Origin: Akkermansia muciniphila
GTDB taxonomy: Bacteria > Verrucomicrobiota > Verrucomicrobiia > Limisphaerales > UBA9464
Direction: 5' to 3'
DNA length: 50,809 nt
Assembly: GCA_945898055.1 (NCBI GenBank)
Contig: CAMDGV010000033.1
Coordinates: 1 to 50,809, forward strand
Part shown: positions 1 through 7,245 of the stretch, piece after piece
Layout: every line of letters begins with the position of its first letter
Numbering within the stretch: the first letter of the stretch is position 1
The notes under the pieces: model-generated
Told to the model about the DNA's origin: nothing
Database searches by the model: none
Seen by the model: the letters and a program-made list of their open reading frames with translations, nothing else
Program-made: the position numbers and the translations under genes

Positions 1-264
1 TGGCCACTGTCGGCGGATTTTGGGCGGCAGTTGTTCCTCATCCAAGGTTCCCAAGGTCTTTCCGTTCGGCAGTCCAGACTCTTTGAGCAGGCGTTCCCGC
101 CGTCGTTCTTTGCGATCTGCTGCCTCGGCTTCGCACAGATCCAGCAGAAATCGGCGGCAGTCCCATCCCTGGGCTTGGGCACTGGCCAGCGTCTCCGGAT
201 AGCGCTTGGCCATGGTGGTCAGGTTGAAGGAACGCAGCAGCAGGCTCAGGGGATCAGCCGACAT
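1..264 (-). CDS. istB: IS21-family helper ATPase IstB, N-terminal 88 residues (runs off the window)
   Basis: IstB is the AAA+ helper protein that works with the IstA transposase of IS21 elements. The reading frame starts at an ATG at 264-262 after a good Shine-Dalgarno (GGAGG) and is open to the window edge. The visible part is the N-terminal helical domain typical of IstB: a leucine-rich start (PLSLLLRSFNLTTMAKRY), then FLLDLCEAEAADRKERRRER, then a LLKESGLPNGKTL stretch. The Walker motifs would lie beyond position 1 and cannot be checked. Family recognition is by motif memory. A short tail of istA overlaps its start, the normal IS21 order, but most of istA is missing, so the element is probably damaged. 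Confidence 0.85.
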   Translation of the reverse strand, partial: MSADPLSLLLRSFNLTTMAKRYPETLASAQAQGWDCRRFLLDLCEAEAADRKERRRERLLKESGLPNGKTLGTLDEEQLPPKIRRQWP

Positions 265-310
265 CGGGAACCTCCGATCCAAGCAAGACGTCGTAGCGTT
301 GGAGATCGGG
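254..310 (-). pseudogene. istA: C-terminal tail of an IS21 transposase IstA
   Basis: About 18 codons ending in PDLQRYDVLLGSEVPDVG and a stop at 254 overlap the istB start, as istA normally does. This ending resembles the usual IstA C-terminus (a LxxYDxLL motif). Upstream the frame only reads antisense through the small gene at 417-658, so the rest of istA appears deleted. The upper boundary is approximate. Identification rests on a short motif and on position. Confidence 0.45.
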
Positions 311-376
311 AGAATTGTTTTCACCTCCTGCCCTCGCTTTTGGCGAGTCTCCATTTCCTCTCTCCGCATCTTGGAA

Positions 377-409
377 GAGAGGGGATGGACCCTCTCGATT
401 CAAAGGAGA
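377..409 (+). promoter_or_regulatory. Leader hairpin and Shine-Dalgarno of the small gene at 417
   Basis: A perfect 7-bp stem (GAGAGGG at 377-383, CCCTCTC at 390-396, loop of 6) lies just before an AAAGGAGAA Shine-Dalgarno at 402-409, 7 nt before the ATG at 417. The strong ribosome site supports 417 as the true start of the downstream pseudogene. Any regulatory role of the hairpin is a guess. Confidence 0.35.
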
Positions 410-416
410 ACCCTTC

Positions 417-658
417 ATGAACAACAAGCCCATCCACGAAATCCGCCTCAGCTCGGTCAAAGCCGCGGTTTGGATGAACAGCTCTGCGACCGGCACAAGG
501 ACTTGGTCACGTTTGGCCGCCTCTACAAGAACGCTGACGAGTCATGGAAGACCACCGACAGCTTCGGTCGCGATGACCTGCCCCTCGTGGAGAAGATCGC
601 CGACCTCGTCCCCCGGTGGATTCACGCCAACGGACGACAAGAACCCGTCAACGAGTAG
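417..658 (+). pseudogene. Small conserved hypothetical protein, broken by a frameshift
   Basis: The frame starting at ATG 417 reads MNNKPIHEIRLSSVKAAVWM, then loses sense. From about 511 a second frame continues as FGRLYKNADESWKTTDSF and RDDLPLVEKIADLVPRWIH to a TAG at 656-658. Joined, the two halves match a small (about 80 aa) protein of unknown function that I recall from plasmid- and ICE-like regions of Planctomycetes, Verrucomicrobia and Proteobacteria. The break lies between about 490 and 511. It could be a real mutation or a sequencing error. The good Shine-Dalgarno upstream shows it was once expressed. It sits beside other mobile-element debris. Confidence 0.7.
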
Positions 659-709
659 CCTTGGCAGCCGCCCATTGCCCGGGCGGCTTTTGCATTTTCA
701 GGAGGACCG

Positions 710-814
710 GTGAAGCCCGAACCAACCAAAACTCAGATTTCCCTCGGACGAACCGTCATCACGGCCAATGCGATGGCCACGTTGGACCATGACAGCGTTC
801 AGGAAGCCCTTTGA
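710..814 (+). pseudogene. 5' fragment of a second small mobile-region gene, cut at codon 34
   Basis: A GTG start at 710, preceded by CAGGAGGA, opens a frame reading VKPEPTKTQISLGRTVITAN and ending in DHDSVQEAL with TGA at 812-814. This matches the first third of a small conserved protein (about 100 aa) that normally continues with a RHxxGDWG motif. Here the sequence leaves the family exactly where the hipA 3' end begins (hipA stop at 799-801, opposite strand). The gene was evidently truncated by a rearrangement whose joint lies at the hipBA module, so hipBA probably arrived there or was joined by deletion. Family recognition is from memory. Confidence 0.65.
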
Positions 815-2058
815 GCCAAACGCGCCATACGTTCGGCTCGTTCCAGTACGATAACTCTCGGAACCTGCGCCGCCGCTTTACCTTCGGGTGACCCATCGAA
901 CCGACGACAGGCTTCCGCAAGGCGATCAGCCATTTCCTTCAAGCGCTGACGCACCATGGGCCAACTCAGTCCGGCAATTTTGGCCAATTGCTGGAAATGC
1001 TCCGGCGATACCTCCGCCAGCGTTCCCGCGGTTCCGATCTTCATCGAGAGATGTTTCGAGAGCTCCGGCCAAGCGAGGGTGCAAACCTGATCGTAGAGCG
1101 GTGCCAGGCGGCGCTTTCTCGCCGAATACAAGAATGAAAAATTCTTGCTATGTGCATCGGCGTTGCCGGTCAGCGCGGCAAAGATTACCCCGTCCAGAAA
1201 GTCACGAATGTCGACCACCGGTACCGACGACCACTCACGGATCAGGCTAAAGCAGTCCTCCAGAGAGGGCCCTCCTTCCTGCTGATACTTGCGGGAGGCG
1301 GGAAACCCAAGTGCCTGACAAAAATCCTCCTGATGCAATCGCTGGACACCGCCATCTGGTCCCGCAGCCCGATCGTATCGTTTGACGATGAGGCACGAGG
1401 TCTTGCCGATGATCCGTCGGTGGCACTCAGCCACCCTAAGTCCGACCTCTCGCGCTAGGGCCATGCACCAGGCTTCGTTGGCCACCAATCCGGGAAAACG
1501 CGCTGGCTCCGGTTTGAGAATGTGCGTGCTCGGTGTTTCGTCCAACGGCAGCGCGATCCGCATTTCGGCTGGAGCGCCATCCTCCGCGAGGATAATTGGA
1601 AGTTTGACCTGTGCCCCCGCTAAAGAAAGTCGAAGTCCCGATTCACCCGCCATGAGAGGCTGCTGAGGGAGCCGCTCCACGATAGATGCCAGAGTTGGTT
1701 CATCCAGCCAACGAAGCGTCCCGGTTCGCGATGCAGCCATTGGCACGTCTTGCGGAAGGAGCGAAACGGCTCCGGCGCAGTCCCCGCCGATCCGCTCTAG
1801 GATCGCAAAGTCATTGCCGCTGCTGACTCCGAGGATCGAAGCAATGCGATCGCGCGGTTCCGCCTCGGGAAGAAGGCCCGAGAAATACGCGCGGACCGCG
1901 CGACCGGAAAAGGGTTCTTTCTTGAGGGGTAATTGTCGCGATAGCGGAAAGCCCTGGCCCTTTGCCAGCCAGTCGGCGTCGTAGGCAAATGCCGGCTCTT
2001 CGGCGTCGGAAAGGACGCCCACCCGCACGCCGTTGAGATAAACGACGAGGCGCTTCAT
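799..2058 (-). CDS. hipA: HipA-type serine/threonine kinase toxin
   Basis: HipA toxins are kinases that inactivate translation factors, in E. coli glutamyl-tRNA synthetase, and are neutralised by HipB. At 419 aa this is about full family length. The N-terminal couple-HipA region covers about residues 1-105. The regulatory loop SLAGAQVKL has Ser145, equivalent by position to the autophosphorylated serine of E. coli HipA. The catalytic GNADAHSKN motif is at about 299-306 and the metal-binding PLYD has Asp323. All key residues are present, so the toxin looks functional. The start overlaps the hipB stop by ATGA, implying coupled translation. The 3' end abuts a truncated gene on the other strand. 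Confidence 0.93.
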   Translation of the reverse strand: MKRLVVYLNGVRVGVLSDAEEPAFAYDADWLAKGQGFPLSRQLPLKKEPFSGRAVRAYFSGLLPEAEPRDRIASILGVSSGNDFAILERIGGDCAGAVSLLPQDVPMAASRTGTLRWLDEPTLASIVERLPQQPLMAGESGLRLSLAGAQVKLPIILAEDGAPAEMRIALPLDETPSTHILKPEPARFPGLVANEAWCMALAREVGLRVAECHRRIIGKTSCLIVKRYDRAAGPDGGVQRLHQEDFCQALGFPASRKYQQEGGPSLEDCFSLIREWSSVPVVDIRDFLDGVIFAALTGNADAHSKNFSFLYSARKRRLAPLYDQVCTLAWPELSKHLSMKIGTAGTLAEVSPEHFQQLAKIAGLSWPMVRQRLKEMADRLAEACRRFDGSPEGKAAAQVPRVIVLERAERMARLAQRAS

Positions 2059-2264
2059 GATTCGACCACTTTGAGGCGCAATCCGAGGGCCTGAAGAATT
2101 CCCAAGGCTTTGCCGAGGTGGCAGGTGGGTTTTCCCTTTTCCAACTCGATGATGAAACGCAGACCGGTGCCGGAAGCCAATGCGAGGTCCTTCTGGGTGA
2201 CCTTCAACCGCTTCCGGGCCAAACGGACCGCCTCACCGAGAGCTTTGGAGTCAACGATGTCCAT
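2055..2264 (-). CDS. hipB: HipB-type helix-turn-helix antitoxin
   Basis: HipB binds HipA and represses the hipBA promoter. From ATG 2264 the protein is 69 aa: a single Xre-type HTH (about residues 10-62, with VTQKDLALASGTGLRFIIEL as the core) and a short tail. A longer reading from 2306 would run back over the operator-like palindrome, so the inner start is preferred; it is preceded by GAAAGG. It overlaps hipA by 4 nt. Three palindromes of the same design lie at and upstream of the start, which fits autorepression. Confidence 0.88.
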   Translation of the reverse strand: MDIVDSKALGEAVRLARKRLKVTQKDLALASGTGLRFIIELEKGKPTCHLGKALGILQALGLRLKVVES

Positions 2265-2265
2265 G

Positions 2266-2279
2266 TTACCTTTCGGTAA
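2266..2279. promoter_or_regulatory. hipBA operator-like palindrome, site 1
   Basis: TTACCTTTCGGTAA: 5-bp arms TTACC/GGTAA around 4 nt. It lies directly against the hipB ATG and contains its ribosome-binding site on the minus strand. Its centre (2272.5) is 49 bp from site 2. Confidence 0.6.
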
Positions 2280-2314
2280 TTTATTCCGCGTTAGATGGGC
2301 TGGCAAGTGAAATG

Positions 2315-2328
2315 TTCCCGAACGGGAA
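2315..2328. promoter_or_regulatory. hipBA operator-like palindrome, site 2
   Basis: TTCCCGAACGGGAA: 6-bp arms around AA. It is identical to site 3 and shares the TT(A/C)CC-N4-GG(T/G)AA pattern with site 1. On the minus strand an AT-rich stretch containing TATAAAAT, a likely -10, lies just upstream of it. Its centre is 2321.5. Confidence 0.7.
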
Positions 2329-2363
2329 TTAATATTTTATAAACGTCCGAGCGCTCCGAGGAA

Positions 2364-2377
2364 TTCCCGAACGGGAA
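2364..2377. promoter_or_regulatory. hipBA operator-like palindrome, site 3
   Basis: TTCCCGAACGGGAA again, all 14 bases identical to site 2. Its centre (2370.5) is 49 bp from site 2. On the minus strand it falls roughly where the -35 region of a hipBA promoter would be expected. Confidence 0.7.
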
Positions 2378-2804
2378 CCTTTAAAGGGATTGCTAGATCG
2401 AATTCCTCACCGGAGATTTAGCCCAGCTTCTGCTCGCCTGCCATGATCAGTCCCCAGTCGGCAGTTTACCTGCAGTGGTTACTTCTGAGCCACCAGTGCC
2501 TTTTGCCTGAGGCCAACCGGTCTCAGCGCCGCTAGGCAAAATTCATTCCACCCAAGAAATTGGCCCACTTGGGAGTGGAACGATGGGGCCGAGGGCAGGG
2601 GGAATACCACTTTTGCGAGTCTCTCGTGTTCAACGACAATTATTCTTCCCCACCCACAACGTCCTTTTGGCCCTGATTCCCTCCGAGCAAGGCCAACCCT
2701 TGGCGCACTTCTTCGAACTATACCATCGCCAACCAAGCCGCGCCCTGCAACTGATCCTCAACTCCTACCCAATCCTATGGGTCTGCCAGTCAAACGCCCT
2801 GATG
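2378..2804. other. Gene-less stretch upstream of the IS66 remnant
   Basis: No gene is recognised here. A plus-strand open frame at 2583-2870 (95 codons) contains protein-like wording (EQGQPLAHFFELYHRQPSRA) but I cannot assign it, and its 3' part runs into the IS66 remnant. The stretch also contains a 25-bp copy of one arm of the hairpin element described at 48888. Confidence 0.4.
2627..2651 (+). repeat. Single-arm copy of the 51-bp hairpin element
   Basis: These 25 bases match one arm of the hairpin at 48888-48938 (read on its minus strand) at 24 positions; the only difference is TGTTCAACGAC for TGTACAACGAC. The second arm is not present downstream. It is either a truncated insertion or a pre-existing sequence that shares the arm. 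Confidence 0.55.
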
Positions 2805-2981
2805 AAAACCCAATCTCGCAGCAATCTCAGTCTTCGAAAGTCCCGTGCTTTTAAATTCAACGATCCGTAGTTGGATTTTAGCAAGACCACGACGCTTCCG
2901 AGACGGTACCATTGAGTTCATTTGCGCAGGCTACACCCAAGTAGGATGAATTGGGAACCATCAGGCTGGGCGTACGCTTAC
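2805..2981 (-). repeat. Decayed left end of an IS66-family element
   Basis: This stretch aligns over about 175 bp with the reverse complement of 48817-49050, the left end and tnpA start of the IS66 derivative described there. Landmarks in common are CCCAATCTCGCAGCAA, CGAGACGGTACCATTGAG and GGGAACCAT, ending in GGGCGTACGCTTAC at 2981. The 29-bp terminal repeat occupies 2953-2981. It lacks the 51-bp hairpin that interrupts the later copy; its ATTGAG at 2911-2916 is the unoccupied site. No intact reading frame remains. Confidence 0.75.
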
Positions 2982-2987
2982 GCTCGT

Positions 2988-3007
2988 GTAAGGTACGCCC
3001 AACCCCA
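2988..3007 (+). repeat. Second IS66 end, abutted to the first over 6 bp
   Basis: GTAAGGTACGCCCAACCCCA is an IS66 end in the opposite orientation to 2953-2981, one base shorter than the copy at 48817. The spacer is GCTCGT. The two ends together form a hairpin at 2967-3001 (TGGGCGTAC and CTTAC pairing with GTAAG and GTACGCCCA). It stops 6 nt before the permease ATG. Confidence 0.7.
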
Positions 3008-3013
3008 TTGATC

Positions 3014-4534
3014 ATGTCTACCAAGAACAAGTTCGACTCCAAGGCTGAAATCTCCGCGGATATGAAGCTGCTTGCGAGACTGGGTTATCAGCAGCAGCTC
3101 GAGCGCCGCATGAGCGGCTTTTCCAATTTCGCCATTTCGTTTTCGATCATCTGTATTCTGGCCGGCGGGATAACCTCACTTCAGTTGGGTACGAGCGCGG
3201 TCGGTGGAGTAGCAGCTGGCGTCGTATGGCCGATCGGAGTTTTGTTCGCATTGCTCGTCGCGGCAGCGATGGCCCAGGTCGCAAGCGCTTTTCCAACCGC
3301 AGGTGGGCTCTACCACTGGTCGTCGATCTTGGGCGGGAAAGGTTGGGGCTGGGCAACTGCTTGGTTCAATTTGCTCGGAGCCATCTTCATGACCGCAGCG
3401 GTTAATGTGGGAGCCTACACCCTGTTCATCAATCTGATCCTCCCGCTCTTCGGCTTAGATCCCGCGAAGCTGGGAATCCTCCACCAAGTCATCGGGGTCA
3501 CCCTCATGACCGGCAGCCATGCTCTCTTTAACCATCTCGGTATCAGAGTTACGAGCTGGCTTACCGATTTCAGCGGCTACCTCATCTTCGTCGTGTCCAT
3601 CGCGCTCACGATAACCATGCTGTCATTTGCTCCGTCTCGCGACTTAGGTCGGCTCTTCCACTTCACCAATTTTAGCGGTGCAGCCGGCGGCAACGTCTGG
3701 CCAGCAAACGACAACACCGGTTTCCTCCTGCTGCTGGCGCTTCTCTGGCCAATGTGGACGATCATCGGCTTCGACGCGTCCGCGCATACCTCCGAGGAAA
3801 CCATCGGGGCCGCGGTGAACGTACCCCGAGGGATTCTCCGATCCGTCTTCCTTTCCGGTATCTTCGGCTTCGTGATGGTTGCCTCCTTCGTCATCGCTCT
3901 GCCTAACGTCCCGGCGGGTGCCCAACAAGGCGCCAACATCTTCTTTTGGCTGATGGACGCCATCGTCCCCAGATGGATTAAAATCCCCCTCGAGATCGGC
4001 ATTGTTCTTTCCAATTATCTTTGTGGCCTCGCCTGCCTGACTTCCACCTCGAGGATGATCTTCGCCTTCGCCCGGGACGGAGGCCTCCCGAGACTTCTCC
4101 GCGGGGTCTCCTCACATCACAACGTACCTGTGGCCGCAATATGGGTTGGGGCCGGTGCGACCGTTGCCTCCACGTTGTATGCGCCAGCTTACACCACTCT
4201 GACCGCTGCCAGCATCATCCTCCTCTACATCTCCTATGTCATGCCTACGGCCGCGGGCATCCTTGTTCACGGCAAAAAATGGAACAAAATGGGTCCATTC
4301 GATCTTGGTGGGCGCAAATACAAAACGATTGGCGTCATCACCATTGTCGGCGTCATCGCTCTGGTCTACGCGGGGGTGCAACCGCCGAATCAGGCCGCAC
4401 TTCCAGTCACGCTCGGAACCGCCGTGTTGCTCTTCATCGCATGGCACGCGGGGGTGAAGAAGAGGTTTCCTGGTCCCCCATTGGCCCTTGCGGCTCAGGC
4501 GAGTGAGGTAAAGGAACCAAGAATCCAACAATAA
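3014..4534 (+). CDS. APC-superfamily amino acid permease
   Basis: This is an inner-membrane amino acid transporter of the APC superfamily, 506 aa from ATG 3014, with about 12 hydrophobic segments starting near residue 30 (GFSNFAISFSIICILAGGIT). The N-terminus (LARLGYQQQLERRMSGFSNF) and the AFPTAGGLYHW and GFDASAHTSEET motifs resemble the GABA/choline-type permeases related to yeast Uga4. The substrate cannot be told from sequence. A longer in-frame start at 2951 lies inside the IS66 end and is rejected. The IS66 end pair immediately upstream probably replaced or reshaped its original 5' region. The C-terminus ends in a charged cytoplasmic tail. Confidence 0.88.
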   Translation: MSTKNKFDSKAEISADMKLLARLGYQQQLERRMSGFSNFAISFSIICILAGGITSLQLGTSAVGGVAAGVVWPIGVLFALLVAAAMAQVASAFPTAGGLYHWSSILGGKGWGWATAWFNLLGAIFMTAAVNVGAYTLFINLILPLFGLDPAKLGILHQVIGVTLMTGSHALFNHLGIRVTSWLTDFSGYLIFVVSIALTITMLSFAPSRDLGRLFHFTNFSGAAGGNVWPANDNTGFLLLLALLWPMWTIIGFDASAHTSEETIGAAVNVPRGILRSVFLSGIFGFVMVASFVIALPNVPAGAQQGANIFFWLMDAIVPRWIKIPLEIGIVLSNYLCGLACLTSTSRMIFAFARDGGLPRLLRGVSSHHNVPVAAIWVGAGATVASTLYAPAYTTLTAASIILLYISYVMPTAAGILVHGKKWNKMGPFDLGGRKYKTIGVITIVGVIALVYAGVQPPNQAALPVTLGTAVLLFIAWHAGVKKRFPGPPLALAAQASEVKEPRIQQ

Positions 4535-4624
4535 TGAGCATTGGGGTCAGGTCACGATTTCTGAAAAAACCGCAGTCGTGAGGCGACCGGAACCCCGCAA
4601 GGCTTCTAATTCTGCACTCTGGCC

Positions 4625-4668
4625 TATGGGTACTGTTTTCGACCTGCACCACATTCGGTTCTGGCGAA
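4625..4668 (+). repeat. 44-bp direct repeat, upstream copy
   Basis: The 44 bases at 4625-4668 recur without change at 4805-4848, where they form the first 14 codons of the next gene. The unit starts TATGGGTACTGTTTTCGACC and ends TTCTGGCGAA. The spacer is 136 bp. The upstream copy opens a 42-codon frame (4626-4754) that resembles nothing I know. The repeat marks either a duplication of the gene's 5' end or a repeat into which the gene was joined. Confidence 0.9.
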
Positions 4669-4805
4669 GGATGCGGTGGTCAGCTTTGATGGCCTCGGGC
4701 AGCGATTATCACCTGAGCCAAGTTGCGAGTTGCTGGTGGATGGTCGGCTTATGAAATCTTGATTGGAGTTGCTTTTTGATCCTCTAGGGCTAATGAGGCC
4801 GTCTT

Positions 4806-7160
4806 ATGGGTACTGTTTTCGACCTGCACCACATTCGGTTCTGGCGAATCATCTTCTTAGGGGTCGCCTGCGCGTTTGTGTTGGCGTTGGGATGTGAGCG
4901 CCGTCCCAACGTGGACGCGGTGCCAACCCCAGCAACAACGAGCAGCCTCGACCCAAATCTCACGGAGGCGGTGGTTCAGCTAGAGGCTCAGGAGCAGCAG
5001 TTCAATCAAACGCTTTGGGCTAAGGAAATTCTCGCGCAGGAATGCGGTCGTCTCTTCGAGGATCTCTGGGATCAGATTCAATCCGCCACCAACAAATGGG
5101 CAGCGGTCGCCCAGTTTCCCGTGAAAGAACTGATCCTGGGTACCTGGGAGCCTCTGGCACAATGGCCGCATGGGATGTCTCAAAGAAGGTTCACAGAACC
5201 CAGCATCGCCCTGTCTTCAGCGGAGTGGGGGCAGGCATTGACCGAGCTTTCCCGAGGCGGTTGGTTTTTGAACCAAACAGAGTTTCGCCACGTGCGCTTT
5301 GAAACGACGCGAGGTGGGAAACCCAAGGAGAGCCATTTCAATTTTTCCGCTCATTTATCTCGATCGAGCCTGGCTCAACGGGCGATTTTGGAAGGTGATC
5401 TTGTCGTGCAGTGGGAATCAACCACCACCAACCAACCCGCCGCCGTCCAGCGCATCGACGCTCGTGGGCTTAAACTCAAAACACGATCGGGTGAGCCGCC
5501 ATTCCAGTTGGTTCTGAAGGAACCCATCGCGATGGGCAGTCAACCGTTTTCCAACGAACCCCTCTTGGTCTATGACTTGGACGATGATGGCATTTCCGAA
5601 ATAGTGCTTCCCATTCGGAATCGAGTGTATCGGCGGCAGGCCGATGGGACGTACATTTCTTCCAAGTTGTGTTTGTATCCTCAGGGTATTGTCGGAGCCG
5701 CGTTGCTTGCCGATTTCGATGGAGATGGCCAAGTGGACTTACTTTCGGTCACGGGCGAGGGATTGACGATTTGTCCTGGGAACGGCGGGCTCTACTTCGA
5801 ACAACCGGCGCAACTCGCTTGGAAATCAGAACTAGGCGTGTCAAGTGCCATGGTCCTGACCTGTGGTGACATCGATCACGATGGAGATCTCGATGTTTTT
5901 TTGGGCCAGTACAAGATGCCTTACCAGGGCGGTCAGATGCCCACTCCCTATTTCGATGCCAATGATGGAGATCCTGCCTATCTCCTCCGAAACGACGGTC
6001 TTCGGCGCTTCACCGACATCACTGCAGGCTCGGGCTTAGGTCCGAAGCGATACCGGCGTTCTTTGAGCGGATCCTTCGCCCATCTCGATGGCGACGGGCA
6101 TCTTGATCTCCTAGTGGTCAGCGATTTTGCGGGTCTCGATGTCTATCAGGGTGACGGAACCGGCCGGTTCATCGAAGCCACCTCCTCCTGGCTTCCGGAA
6201 TCGCACGCCTTTGGAATGGGGCACGTTCTGAGCGATCTGAATGCCGACGGTTTGATAGATCTGTTGGTGACCGGGATGCCTTCGCCGACCGCGGATCGGT
6301 TGGAACACTTGGGCTTGTGGCGGGAGACTCCGGTCACAGAGCGCAGTATCCGTTCAAAAATGACCTTTGGGAGCCGCCTTTTTCGAGGACTAGCCGCGGG
6401 CGGTTTCGAACGATTTCCCGATCATGAAAGTGTGGCGCGCTCGGGTTGGTCTTGGGGTTGCAATGCTTTGGATTTCGATAACGACGGATTCCCTGACCTT
6501 TACATCGCCAACGGGATGGAGAGTCGAGAATCGGTCCGAGACTATGAAGCTGAATTTTGGTTGCATGATACGCATGTCGCCAATTCCCGGGAGAGCTCAG
6601 TTGTCGATACATACTTTCGCAGTAAAGCGACACGACTGCGAGGTCGAGGTTCGTCCTATGGTGGTTATGAAAAGAACCGATTCTACTTGAATCTCCAAGG
6701 AACCTCGTTTGTCGAGGTGGCCCACTTGATGGGCGTCGCATTGGAGTTGGATTCGAGGAGTGTGGTGGCCGATGACATTGATGGTGACGGCCGCATGGAT
6801 CTGGTGGTCACTAGTTTTGAACCATGGCCGCAGTTGAATCGGTCGGTCAGGATTTATCGCAATACCTTTGAAAAGACTGGGCATTGGATTGGATTCCGAT
6901 TCCCAGAGTATCCGTCTTCCGTTTCACCCGTGGGCGCAACGGCAACGGTCTATGCGGCCGGACGCGTTATGGTGCGCCAACTGATCACCGGCGATTCGCA
7001 TCATGCCCAGTCTGCGAATACCCTGCACTTCGGCCTAGGTACGGCCTCCCGCGTAGAACGGGTCGAAGTTCAAAGCCCAACCGGCCGCCCCATCACCCTT
7101 CAGGATCCAGCAATCGACCGTTACCATACGCTTCGGCTAAACGCGGCGATCCGGCGTTAA
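4806..7160 (+). CDS. CRTAC1-family lipoprotein with FG-GAP repeats and ASPIC/UnbV domain
   Basis: This is a large exported beta-propeller protein, 784 aa. The N-terminus has a hydrophobic segment ending in a lipobox-like FVLALGC (Cys at about residue 30), so it is probably a lipoprotein. At least seven FG-GAP/VCBS calcium-binding loops follow, including DLDDDGISE, DFDGDGQVD, DIDHDGDLD, HLDGDGHLD, DLNADGLID, DFDNDGFPD and DIDGDGRMD. The C-terminal 80 residues (VGATATVYAAGRVMVRQL, then NTLHFGLGTASRVERVEV) form an ASPIC/UnbV domain. Its precise role is unknown; such proteins are usually cell-surface or secreted. The first 14 codons lie in a 44-bp sequence repeated 180 bp upstream, so the native start is uncertain. 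It converges with the pseudopilin gene downstream. Confidence 0.9.
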   Translation: MGTVFDLHHIRFWRIIFLGVACAFVLALGCERRPNVDAVPTPATTSSLDPNLTEAVVQLEAQEQQFNQTLWAKEILAQECGRLFEDLWDQIQSATNKWAAVAQFPVKELILGTWEPLAQWPHGMSQRRFTEPSIALSSAEWGQALTELSRGGWFLNQTEFRHVRFETTRGGKPKESHFNFSAHLSRSSLAQRAILEGDLVVQWESTTTNQPAAVQRIDARGLKLKTRSGEPPFQLVLKEPIAMGSQPFSNEPLLVYDLDDDGISEIVLPIRNRVYRRQADGTYISSKLCLYPQGIVGAALLADFDGDGQVDLLSVTGEGLTICPGNGGLYFEQPAQLAWKSELGVSSAMVLTCGDIDHDGDLDVFLGQYKMPYQGGQMPTPYFDANDGDPAYLLRNDGLRRFTDITAGSGLGPKRYRRSLSGSFAHLDGDGHLDLLVVSDFAGLDVYQGDGTGRFIEATSSWLPESHAFGMGHVLSDLNADGLIDLLVTGMPSPTADRLEHLGLWRETPVTERSIRSKMTFGSRLFRGLAAGGFERFPDHESVARSGWSWGCNALDFDNDGFPDLYIANGMESRESVRDYEAEFWLHDTHVANSRESSVVDTYFRSKATRLRGRGSSYGGYEKNRFYLNLQGTSFVEVAHLMGVALELDSRSVVADDIDGDGRMDLVVTSFEPWPQLNRSVRIYRNTFEKTGHWIGFRFPEYPSSVSPVGATATVYAAGRVMVRQLITGDSHHAQSANTLHFGLGTASRVERVEVQSPTGRPITLQDPAIDRYHTLRLNAAIRR

Positions 7161-7245
7161 CGGATCGACTAACTCTGCATGGAAACATCCTCAGGCGATC
7201 ATCGGGGTTTAAAAATGAGGACGGTTCACCCTGTGCTCAGCCCGT

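Noticed and set aside
2583-2870. 95-codon plus-strand ORF before the permease
   Set aside because: Its end lies in the IS66 remnant, it has no ribosome site, and no family is recognised. It is described as gene-less stretch instead.
6334-6741. Antisense open frames inside the CRTAC1, leuS and other long genes
   Set aside because: They are shadows of the real coding frames, with no ribosome sites or family resemblance.
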